Part shown: positions 49,447-59,516 of the stretch, piece by piece
Numbering within the stretch: the first letter of the stretch is position 1
Layout of the letters: each line of letters begins with the position of its first letter
From: Impatiens glandulifera
Taxonomy: Eukaryota > Streptophyta > Magnoliopsida > Ericales > Balsaminaceae
Length of the DNA: 64,000 nucleotides
NCBI RefSeq assembly: GCF_907164915.1
Contig: NW_025919446.1
Coordinates: forward strand, 1 to 64,000
Reading direction: 5' to 3'
Made by a program: the position numbers and the translations under genes
Notes under the pieces: generated by a model
Databases searched by the model: none
Told to the model about the DNA's origin: nothing
Seen by the model: the letters and a program-made list of their open reading frames with translations, nothing else

Positions 49447-49850
49447 ATTAGACTCCACTTCTAATTATGGTTCCCTTCAGACTAGTTTGAAGGAGTTATA
49501 GACTGCACGTCTAACTTTCTCTTTCTAGACTGCGCGGCTAACTCCACTAGTTAAACTGCACGTATAATTTTCTCTTTATAGACTGCATGTCTAACTCTAC
49601 TAGTTAGACTACAAGTCTAACTTTTTCTTTCTAGACTGCACGTTTAACTCCACTAGTTAGACTACACGTCTAACTTTCTCTTTCTAGACTGCACGTCTAA
49701 CTCCACTAGCTAGACTGCACGTTTAACTTTCTCTTTCTAGACTGCACGTCTAACTCTACTAGTTAGACTGCACGTCTAACTTCACACATCTACCCACACA
49801 TTAGACCCCCACGTCTAACATTAGACGTTTTTCATATGATCGGTCTAACT
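49447..49850 (-). repeat. U3 minisatellite of TAGACTGCACGTCTA units, LTR1
   Basis: Units of about 20-30 bp carry the near-palindrome TAGACTGCACGTCTAAC, spaced by TTTCTCTTTC or TCCACTAGT. Homologous arrays lie in LTR2 (about 53,077-53,525), LTR3 (about 56,729-57,127) and LTR4 (about 60,357-60,768), with different unit numbers. Being in U3, they could bind regulators, as the tandem U3 boxes of Tnt1 and Tto1 do in tobacco; that is inference. Confidence 0.75.
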
Positions 49851-49903
49851 ACGCGTTGACTTTGAGATGTGCCTGCAAATTAACAAAACTCTAATTATTA
49901 ATA

Positions 49904-49974
49904 CTACACCTGGTGAGATTTGAACATAGGTCACCTGTATGACAGGCGGGCATGCTTACCACTACACCACTTAA
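49904..49974 (-). repeat. tRNA-Asp(GTC)-like sequence in LTR1
   Basis: Minus strand reads GTGGTGTAGTGGTAAGCATG, then CCCGCCTGTCATACAGG with GTC at the anticodon position, then GTTCAAATC. The A box TGGTGTAGTGG and B box GTTCAAATC fit the Pol III consensus at every fixed position, but the T stem and acceptor stem mispair. Most like plant tRNA-Asp. A working tRNA is unlikely. Confidence 0.6.
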
Positions 49975-50116
49975 GATGTTGATATCTAAATATATATTTA
50001 TATATTTGATATGACTAACAATTATTGAACTTAGTTTTATCCAAAAACTATTTCATCAATCATCAAATCAAAATTCTTAATTTCATTTTAAATCAATTAA
50101 AAATCTCAATCCAACA

Positions 50117-50130
50117 ATTTCTCTCTTTTT
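50117..50130 (-). promoter_or_regulatory. Polypurine tract, body 1 (first of two)
   Basis: Minus strand AAAAAGAGAGAAAT abuts LTR1, the place where plus-strand priming should occur. A second copy of the whole motif (CCCAACAATTTCTCCCTTTT on the plus strand) lies about 67 bp further into the body. Confidence 0.65.
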
Positions 50131-50284
50131 GATTATTTCAACTAAATTATCAAAACCAATTTAAACATTAAAAATTTCAACCCAACAATTTCTCCCTTTT
50201 TGATTATTTAAACTAAATTATCAAAACTAATTGAGTTCATGATTTAAACATAATCTAGGCATTATCATAATCTAACAATTCTAA

Positions 50285-52172
50285 AAATATTTCTAAAGTA
50301 AGAAAACTTAGACTCGAGAAGTGGCTTTGAGAAGATGTCAGCCACTTTAGGCTGTTGATTGTCATATGCTATGTCCGAGTAGTCTGCTGTCCAGATGCCG
50401 TTTGGCTCTTCCAAGTTGCTTTCCTGTTTTACCTGCATTTAAAGACAATGACGAATCTAGTACCCATTTTTCTTTAGGTCCATGGCTTATTAGTCCATTG
50501 GGAATCCATACTTTGATTATTTTTATGGATTTCCCATGTTACATTGTGATACGTGTGTATGATTTAGGCTTAGCAGACGTCTTCCTACTAGCAACTGAAC
50601 TGTTAATCTTAGAGGATGGTTTTTGTCTAAAACTCCTTGACTTCCTGTCAAGTTTTAATATGCCAGACTTACTGGCTGCTTCCATCTTAAGTTTCATCCA
50701 GCTAACAGTTGGCGGAACATAAGTAATCTCATCCTTTAAGGTTAACTCATCACAGCTTAGATCAGTTCCATTCTTAGTTAAGATTCCTTTGACAAAGTTT
50801 ATAGACTTAAACTTGTCAGTTTCAGGGTTTAACTTTTCACAAGACTTGTCTGAGTCACTGCCATCAAATCCTAAACCGGATTTGCATCCGGCAGGCCTCA
50901 GCATACTTATCTGTTGTCTGACTGCATCTCCAGACTTCATCCAGGAACCGATCACATATGTCAAACGTTGGTTTTTAGAAAACAGAGTTTGAGCATTTTC
51001 CTTGAACTTTTCATTCTCAGATGAGAGCTCATCCATTTTGTTTTTAAAAACTTCATAATCATTGTTTTGAGATGAAGAAGAGCTGTCAGATTTATTTTTC
51101 AATTTTAGTTCATCCTAAGAGTTGACAATTTCTTGTACTCAATGACCATGTCATTGAGTACAGTAATTAACTCATCTCTTGAGAATTTTTCAGAGGAGAA
51201 ATCAAATATCTCAATGTCAACTTCTTCTGTCGCCATGTAGAAAGTGACCTCTACATCATCACTAACGTTAGATGATGAATCATCTGAGTCGCTGTCGGCC
51301 CACTTGGCTTTGTTTTCAGCCTCCATGAGAGACTTCAGTTCTTTCATGTTCTTTTTCTCATCTTTCTTTTTCACATCACGCTTCGGCTTGCTGTTTCCTT
51401 CCTTAAAGTGTCTCTTCTTCATGAAATTATAGATTTTCTTCATGAAAAGAGCCATGGCATCGCTACTAATCTTCTTAGCAGCAACCTTCACAAAAGTGGC
51501 ATTAGATGGCTCCTCAGTCGTCACAAATGCCTTTGTTATGATGGTGGATGTGGGGTGCTCCTCTTCATTTCTATAGTTCAACTCGAACTCATAGGCCTTC
51601 AGATCGGCCAGAAAGTCAAAGAACTCCATCTTATTGAGGTCTTTAGACTCCCTCATCGCCATCGTCTTAATATCCCACTCTCTGGACAAAGCACACATGA
51701 CTTTGATCGCAACCTCTCTATTGCTGTAAGTCTTGCCCAGAGTGGATAGAGAATTTATAACCTTACTAAATCTCTCATCAAACTCAGTCATCGTCTCTCC
51801 AGAACGCATCTTGAAGTTATCGAACTATTGAGTGGCAACCATGAGTCTTTTTTTTTGTTTGCTCGTTGCCCTCACACAGTTTAGTCAGCTTCTCCCAAAT
51901 ATCTTTGGTAGTGGGACATGTGATGATCTTGTGTACCATGCTATGATCCAAGTCTTGTAGAGGATGTCTTTTGCTACGTTGTCGAGGTTGTTCTTTCTTT
52001 TATCGTCACTAGTCCACTCAGATCTAGCCTTTTCAATCTTTATCGTACCGTTGGTGATGACAAACCACATGTCATCATCTATGGCAGCTAGATGAGCGTG
52101 GACTCTCGCCTTCCACACGACGTAGTTTTCCTCTAAAAACATGGGAACATTGTTGATGACAGCCATAGACAT
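50285..52172 (-). pseudogene. gag and pol-deletion remnant, array body 1
   Basis: In element sense: gag opens MSMAVINNVPMFLEENYVVW at 52172. A one-base deletion near 51,955 and a TAG (CAA-TAG-TTC) break it before MRSGETMTEFDERFSKVINS (51809). UBN2-type gag follows (VMCALSREWDI, LADLKAYEFELNYR) with a Lys-rich FMKKRHFKEGNSKPKRDVKK where a CCHC zinc knuckle is usual; no knuckle is present. After a stop and frame change comes the Ser-rich coiled part (51102-50539) with KSGLGFDGSD. The protease then begins KEKWVLDSS (family DSG) and stops. Directly downstream another frame reads NQQPKVADIFSKPLLESKF, the C-terminus of copia RNase H. So integrase, reverse transcriptase and most of RNase H were removed by one deletion. 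Confidence 0.82.
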
Positions 52173-52209
52173 GATTCAAATTCCTTAGAAGCTTGAGAAT
52201 AGGAAACGA

Positions 52210-52222
52210 GGCTCTGATACCA
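52210..52222 (-). promoter_or_regulatory. tRNA-iMet primer binding site, body 1
   Basis: Minus strand TGGTATCAGAGC lies two bases after LTR2 and matches the complement of the 3' end of plant initiator tRNA-Met. The same site recurs before LTR3 (about 55,897-55,908) and LTR4 (about 59,503-59,514, ending in GAGT). Confidence 0.85.
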
Positions 52223-52224
52223 AT

Positions 52225-53802
52225 TGAGAGGATCGGCTGCACCAATAGAGACGGGGGTCTGGTTATTGATGACGACTTCGGATAAACGGTTTGATAGAAA
52301 TCCTATTAGGGTTAATATCTCTTTCTATTCTTTGCAAATCCTTCGAACTCTTGAAACAGATTCAAGTGCAGAAATGTTCGTCGGATTTGAAGTTTTGAAC
52401 AAATGAAAGATGAATGGGAAAAAGTAAAGAACACAAGAAATTGTTTATGGATGTTCGGAGCAAACTCTCCTACGTCACCCCTTCTTCTAACCACCAGAAG
52501 GATTCACTATACTTCTTTGAATCAAATATAGTTCACTAATCTAGCTAACTCTCTGTTGAACAAAATAATCTTTGTTCAACATACAACACTGAAGTTTTCT
52601 CACAGAAAAGACAATATGTAATACAATGTATTCACAGCTAGATGATAAGTGAGATGTTTGATTTCAAAAACTTTCTTTAATGAAAAATAAAGCAGCTCTC
52701 TCTTTTTGTATTTTTCAGCCAGCAATTTATCCGTTGTCTTAGGCAGCAATTTATTCTTGAAAAGATTTAACGGTCAAATCCTTCTTTTGGACAAATGTCA
52801 TCTTTCCGTTGGATGTACTATCCATGAGGTACTAGGTAGTACAGCAAAAAAAGATTCTTGAGATCGTGGTAGTACAATGCAGTACAGTCAATTTGAATTA
52901 TGGCATACGTGACGGTTATTCATTTGTTGAGCTCTACTGTCAGCTGCCTGGAAGACTCTGCTGCCAGCTGTCTGGAAGAACATCTTCCTTCAGATGCCCA
53001 TCTAATCATTTTAGTTGTTCATCTACTTAGAAGCAATCTGCTTTAGACGCCCCATCTTTCTCTTTCCATTAGACTCCACGTCTGATTAAGGTTCCCTTCA
53101 GACTAGTCTGAAGGAGTTAGACTACACGTCTAACTTTCTCTTTCTAGACTGCACGTCTAACTCCACATGTTAGATTGCACGTCTAACTTTCTCTTTATAA
53201 CTTTCTCTTTCTAGACTGCATGTCTAACTCTACTGGTTAGACTACATGTCTAACTTTTTCTTTCTAGACTGCATGTCTAACTCTACTGGTTAGACTACAC
53301 GTTTAACTTTTTCTTTCTAGACTGCACGTTTAACTCCACTAGTTAGACTACACGTCTAACTTTCTCTTTCTAGACTGTACGTCTAACTCCACTAGCTAGA
53401 CTGCACGTTTAACTTTCTAATTCTAGACTACACGTCTAACTCCACTAGTTAGACTGCACGTCTAACTTCACACATCTACCCACACATTAGACCCCCAGGT
53501 CTAACATTAGACGTTTTTCATATGATCGGTCTAACTACGCGTTGACTTTGAGCTGTGCCTGCAAATTAACAAAACTCTAATTATTAATACTACACCTGGT
53601 GAGATTTGAACATAGGTCACCTGTATGACAGGGAGGCATGCTTACCACTACACCACTTAAGATGTTGATATCTAAATATATATTTATATATTTGATATGA
53701 CTAACAATTATTGAACTTAGTTTTATCCAAAAACTATTTCATCAATCATCAAATCAAAATTCTTAATTTCTTTTTAAATCAATTAAAAATCTCAATCCAA
53801 CA
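52225..53802 (-). repeat. LTR2
   Basis: 1,578 bp, the longest of the four because its minisatellite (about 53,077-53,525) has extra units. Contains the tRNA-Asp-like sequence at 53,590-53,660. Very close to LTR3 in sequence. Confidence 0.88.
53590..53660 (-). repeat. tRNA-Asp(GTC)-like sequence in LTR2
   Basis: As in LTR1, but the stretch before the anticodon arm reads CATGCCTCCCTGTCATACAGG, a small change in the stem. A and B boxes unchanged. Confidence 0.55.
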
Positions 53803-53969
53803 ATTTCTCTCTTTTTGATTATTTAAACTAAAATATCAAAACCAGTTTAAACATTAAAAATTTCAACCCAACAATTTCTCCCTTTTTGATTATTTAAACT
53901 AAATTATCAAAACTAATTGAGTTCATGATTTAAACATAATCTAGGCATTATCATAATCTAACAATCCTA

Positions 53970-55858
53970 AAAATATTTCTAAAGTAAGAAAACTTAGACT
54001 CGAGAAGTGGCTTTGAGAAGATGTCAGCCACTTTAGGCTGCTGATTGTCACATGCTATGTCCGACTAGTCGGCTGTCCAGATGTCGTTTGGCTCTTCCAT
54101 GTTGCTTTCCTTTTTTACCTGCATTTAAAGACAATGACGAATCTAGTACCCATTTTTCTTTAGGTCCATGGCTTATTAGTCCATTGGGAATCCATACTTT
54201 TATTATTTTTATGGATTTCCCATGTTGCATTGTGATAGGTGTGTATGATTTAGGCTTAGCAGACGTCTTCCTACTAGCAACTGAACTGTTAATCTTAGAG
54301 GATGGTTTTTGTCTAAAACTCTTTGACTTCCTGTCAAGTTTTAATATGTCAGATTTACTGGCTGCTTCCATCTTAAGTTTCAGCCAGCTAACAGTTGGCG
54401 GAACATAAGTAATCTCATCCTTTAAGGTTAACTCATCACAGCTTAGATCAGTTCCATTCTTAGTTAAGATTTCTTTGACAAAGTTTATAGACTTAAACTT
54501 GTCAGTTTCAGGGTTTAACTTTTAACAAGACTTGTCTGAGTCACTGCCATCAAATCCTAAACCGGATTTGCATCCGGCAGGCCTCAGCATACTTATCTGC
54601 TGTCTGACTGCATCTCCAGACTTCATCCAGGAACCGATCACATATGTCAAACGTTGGTTTTTAGAAAACAGAGTTTGAGCATTTTCCTTGAACTTTTCAT
54701 TCTCAGATGAGAGCTCATCCATTTTGTTTTTAAAAACTTCAGAATCATTGTTTTGAGATGAAGAAGAGCTGTCAGATTTATTTTTCAATTTTAGTTCATC
54801 CTAAGAGTTGACAATTTCTTGTACTCAATGACCATGTCATTGAGTACAGTAATTAACTCATCTCTTGAGAATTTTTCAGAGGAGAAATCAAATATCTCAA
54901 TGTCAACTTCTTCTGTCTCCATGTAGAAATTGACCTCTTCATCATCACTAACGTTAGATGATGAATCATCTGAGTCGCTGTCGGCCCACTTGGCTTTGTT
55001 TTCAGCCTCCATGAGAGACTTCAGTTCTTTCTTGTTCTTTTTCTCATCTTTCTTTTTCACATCACGCTTCGGCTTGCTGTTTCCTTCCTTAAAGTGTCTC
55101 TTCTTCATGAATTTGTAGATTTTCTTCATGAAAAGAGCCATCGCATCGCTACTAATCTTCTTAGCAGCAGCCTTCACAACAGTGGCATTAGATGGCTCCT
55201 CAGTCGTCACAAATGCCTTTGTTATGATGGTGGATGTGGGGTGCTCCTCTTCATTTCTATAGTTCAACTCGAACTCATAGGCCTTCAGATCGGCCAGCAA
55301 GTCAAAGAGCTCCATCTTATTAAGGTCTTTAGACTCCCTCATCGCCATCGTCTTAATATCCCACTCTCTGGACAAAGCACACATGACTTTGATCGCAACT
55401 TCTCTATTGCTGTAAGTCTTGCCCAGAGTGGATAGAGAATTTATAACCTTACTGAATCTCTCATCAAACTCAATCATTGTCTCTCCAGAACGCATCTTGA
55501 AGTTATCGAACTATTGAGTGGCAACCATGAGTCTTTTTTTTGTTTGCTCGTTGCCCTTACACAGTTTAGTCAGCTTCTCCCAAATATCTTTGGTAGTGGG
55601 ACATGTGATGATCTTGTGTACCATGCTATGATCCAATGTCTTGTAGAGGATGTCTTTTGCTACGTTGTCGAGATTGTTCTTTCTTTTATCGTCACTGGTC
55701 CACTCAAATCTAGCCTTCTCAATCTTTATCGGACCGTTGGTGATGATAAACCACATGTCATCATCTATGGCAGCTAGATGAGCGTGGACTCTCGCCTTCC
55801 ACACGACGTAGTTTTCCTCTAAAAACATGGGAACATTGTTGATGACAGCCATAGACAT
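53970..55858 (-). pseudogene. gag and pol-deletion remnant, array body 2
   Basis: The first gag piece is uninterrupted from MSMAVINNVPMF (55858) to KKRLMVATQ (55511), where the TAG shared by all three bodies occurs. It continues at MRSGETMIEFDERFSKVINS (55495-54791) and then, after the shared frame change, the Ser-rich part (54788-54522), which ends in an extra TAA after DKSC. The protease start and RNase H end are joined as in body 1 (about 54,165 and 54,000). It is the copy with the fewest private lesions in the first gag segment. Confidence 0.82.
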
Positions 55859-55910
55859 GATTCAAATTCCTTAGAAGCTTGAGAATAGGAAACGAGGCTC
55901 TGATACCAAT

Positions 55911-57411
55911 TGATAGGATCGGCTGCACCAATAGAGACAGGGGTCTGGTTATTGATGACGACTTCGGATAAACGGTTTGATAGAAATCCTATTAGGGTTA
56001 ATATCTCTTTCTATTCTTTGCAAATCCTTCGAACTCTTGAAACAGATTCAAGTGCAGAAATGTTCGTCGGATTTGAAGTTTTGAACAAATGAAAGATGAA
56101 TGGCAAAAAGTAAAGAACACAAGAAATTGTTTATGGATGTTCGGAGCAAACTCTCCTACGTCACCCCTTCTTCTAACCACCAGAAGGATTCACTATACTT
56201 CTTTGAATCAAATACAGTTCACTAATCTAGCTAACTCTCTGTTGAACAAAATAATCTTTGTTCAACATACAACACTGAAGTTTTCTCACAGAAAAGACAA
56301 TATGTAATACAATGTATTCACAGCAAGATGATAAGTGAGATGTTTGATTTCAAAAACTTTCTTTAATGAAAAATAAAGCAGCTCTCTCTTTTTGTATTTT
56401 TCAGCCAGCAATTTATCCGTTGTCTTAGGCAGCAATTTATTCTTGAAAAGATTTAACGGTCAAATCCTTCTTTTGGACACATGTCATCTTTCCGTTGGAT
56501 GTACTATCCATGAGGTACTAGGTAGTACAGCAGAAAAAGATTCTTGAGATCGTGGTAGTACAATGCAGTACAGTCAATTTGAATTATGGCATACGTGACG
56601 GTTATTCATTTGTTGAGCTCTACTGTCAGCTGTCTGGAAGAACATCTTCCTTCAAATGCCCATCTAATCATTTTAGCTGTTCATCTACTTAGAAGCAATC
56701 TGCTTTAGACGCCCCATCTTTCTCTTTCCATTAGACTCCACGTCTAATTAAGGTTCCCTTCAGACTAGTTTGAAGGAGTTAGACTACACGTCTAACTTTC
56801 TCTTTCTAGACTGCACGTCTAACTCCACATATTAGATTGCACGTCTAACTTTTTCTTTATAACTTTCTCTTTCTAGACTGCATGTCTAACTCTACTGGTT
56901 AGACTACACGTCTAACTTTTTCTTTCTAGACTGCACGTTTAACTCCACTAGTTAGACTACACGTCTAACTTTCTCTTTCTAGACTGCACATCTAACTCCA
57001 CTAGCTAGACTGCACGTTTAACTTTCTCTTTCTAGACTACACGTCTAACTCCACTAGTTAGACTGCACGTCTAACTTCACACATCTACCCACACATTAGA
57101 CACCCACGTCTAACATTAGACGTTTTTCATATGATCGGTCTAACTACGCGTTGACTTTGAGCTGTGCCTGCAAATTAACAAAACTCTAATTATTAATACT
57201 ACACCTGGTGAGATTTGAACATAGGTCACCTGTATGACAGGCGGGCATGCTTACCACTACACCACTTAAGATGTTGATATCTAAATATATATTTATATAT
57301 TTGATATGACTAACAATTATTGAACTTAGTTTTATCCAAAAACTATTTCTTCAATCATCAAATCAAAATTCTTAATTTCTTTTTAAATCAATTAAAAATC
57401 TCAATCCAACA
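55911..57411 (-). repeat. LTR3
   Basis: 1,501 bp; minisatellite at about 56,729-57,127; tRNA-Asp-like sequence at 57,199-57,269. It lacks the GCCTGGAAGACTCTGCTGCC block found in the other three LTRs near this point (about 56,630), a small private deletion between two similar CAGCTG sequences. Confidence 0.88.
57199..57269 (-). repeat. tRNA-Asp(GTC)-like sequence in LTR3
   Basis: Same sequence as the LTR1 copy in the portions compared, with intact A and B boxes. Confidence 0.58.
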
Positions 57412-57584
57412 ATTTCTCTCTTTTTGATTATTTAAACTAAATTATCAAAACCAGTTTAAACATTAAAAATTTCAACCCAACAATTTCTCCCTTTTTGATT
57501 ATTTAAACTAAATTATCAAAACTAATTGAGTTCATGATTTAAACATAATCTAGGCATTATCATAATCTAACAATCCTAAAAATA

Positions 57585-59464
57585 TTTCTAAAGTAAGAAA
57601 ACTTAGACTCGAGAAGTGGCTTTGAGAAGATGTCAGCCACTTTAGGCTGCTGATTGTCATATGCTATGTCCGAGTAGTCGGCTGTCCAGATACCGTTTGG
57701 ATCTTCCAAGTTGCTTTCCTGTTTTACCTGCATTTAAAGACAATGACGAATCTAGTACCCATTTTTCTTTAGGTCCATGGCTTATTAGTCCATTGGGAAT
57801 CCATACTTTGATTATTTTTATGGATTTCCCATGTTGCATTGTGATAGGTGTGTATGATTTAGGCTTAGCAGACGTCTTCCTACTAGCAACTGAACTGTTA
57901 ATCTTAGAGGATGGTTTTGTCTAAAACTCCTTGACTTCCTGTCAAGTTTTAATATGCCAGACTTACTGGCTGCTTCCATCTTAAGTTTCAGCCAGCTAAC
58001 AGTTGGCGGAACATAAGTAATCTCATCCTTTAAGGTTAACTCATCACAGCTTAGATCAGTTCCATTCTTAATTAAGATTCCTTTTACAAAGTTTATAGAC
58101 TTAAACTTGTCATTTCAGGGTTTAACTTTTCACAAGACTTGTCTGAGTCACTGCCATCAAATCCTAAACCGGATTTGCATTCGGTAGACCTCAGCATACT
58201 TATCTGTTGTCTGACTGCATCTCCAGACTTCATCCAGGAACCGATCACATATGTCAAACGTTGGTTTTTAGAAAACAGAGTTTGAGCATTTTCCTTGAAC
58301 TTTTCATTCTCAGATGAGAGCTCATCCATTTTGTTTTTAAAAACTTCAGAATCATTGTTTTGAGATGAAGAAGAGCTGTCAGATTTATTTTTCAATTTTA
58401 GTTCATCCTAAGAGTTTACAATTTCTTGTACTCAATGACCATGTCATTGAGTACAGTAATTAACTCATCTCTTGAGAATTTTTCAGAGGAGAAATCAAAT
58501 ATCTCAATGTCAACTTCTTCTGTCGCCGTGTAGAAAGTGACCTCTTCATCATCACTAACGTTAGATGATGAATCATATAAGTCGCTGTCGGCCCACTTGG
58601 CTTTGTTTTCAGCCTCCATGAGAGACTTCAGTTCTTTCTTGTTCTTTTTCTCATCTTTCTTTTTCACATCACGCTTCGGCTTGCTGTTTCCTTCCTTAAA
58701 GTGTCTCTTCTTCATGAATTTGTAGATTTTCTTCATGAAAAGAGCCATGGCATCGCTACTAATCTTCTTAGTAGCAGCCTTCACAACAGTGGCATTAGAT
58801 GGCTCCTCAGTCGTCACAAATGCCTTTGTTATGATGGTGGATGTGGGGTGCTCCTCTTCATTTCTATAGTTCAACTCGAACTCATAGGCCTTCAAATCGG
58901 CCAGCAAGTCAAAGAGCTCCATCTTATTGAGGTCTTTAGACTCCCTCATCGCCATCGTCTTAATATCCCACTCTCTGGACAAAGCACACATGACTTTGAT
59001 CGCAACCTCTCTATTGTTGTAAGTCTTGCCTAGAGTGGATAGAGAATTTATAACCTTACTGAATCTCTCATCAAACTTAGTCATCGTCTCTCCAGAACGC
59101 ATCTTGAAGTTATCGAACTATTGAGTGGCAACCATGAGTCTTTTTTTTGTTTGCTCGTTTCCCTCACACAATTATTCAGCTTCTCCCAAATATCTTTGGT
59201 AGTGGGACATGTGATGATCTTGTGTACCATGCTATGATCCAATGTCTTGTAGAGGATGTCTTTTGCTACGTTGTCGAGGTTGTTCTTTCTTTTATCTTCA
59301 CTGGTCCACTCAGATCTAGCCTTCTCAATCTTTATCGGACCGTTGGTGATGACAAACCACATGTCATCATCTATGGCAGCTAGATGAGCGTGGACTCTTG
59401 CCTTCCACACGACGTAGTTTTCCTCTAAAAACATGGGAACATTGTTGATGACAGCCATAGACAT
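57585..59464 (-). pseudogene. gag and pol-deletion remnant, array body 3
   Basis: Gag opens MSMAVINNVPMF at 59464. A private frameshift near 59,170 (ITTCPTTKDIWEKL then a shifted NNCVRE) adds to the shared TAG. The second piece (59102-58416) ends at EYKKL with a private stop. The Ser-rich part (58395-58093) and the protease start and RNase H end follow as in the other bodies. A missing T in the TTTTTGTC run near 57,917 is another private lesion. Confidence 0.82.
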
Positions 59465-59516
59465 GATTCAAATTCCTTAGAAGCTTGAGAATAGAAAACG
59501 AGACTCTGATACCAAT

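Larger units (their letters stand above)
48606..50116 (-). repeat. LTR1 (outermost left; 3' LTR in element sense)
   Basis: 1,511 bp. The most diverged of the four (for example GGATCGGCGACACC where the others read GGATCGGCTGCACC). Contains the minisatellite at about 49,447-49,850 and the tRNA-Asp-like sequence at 49,904-49,974. A conserved hairpin block (CCTTTCTTCCAACC ... AGAAGG) lies at 48,857-48,882. Confidence 0.88.

Noticed and set aside
49904..49974. Functional tRNA-Asp genes in the array LTRs
   Set aside because: Acceptor and T stems mispair in all copies, and all lie within LTRs. Recorded as tRNA-like sequences only.
51244..51749. Plus-strand open frames over the array gag regions (also near 50,366, 54,052, 55,094, 57,661 and 58,701)
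   Set aside because: They are antisense shadows of the minus-strand gag, which shows recognisable gag blocks and sits correctly between primer site and polypurine tract.
52312..52494. Small frames in LTRs (for example 52,312-52,494, 55,998-56,180, 56,089-56,307, 62,892-63,092) as proteins
   Set aside because: They overlap conserved LTR leader or hairpin sequence. Conservation follows the LTR, not codons.
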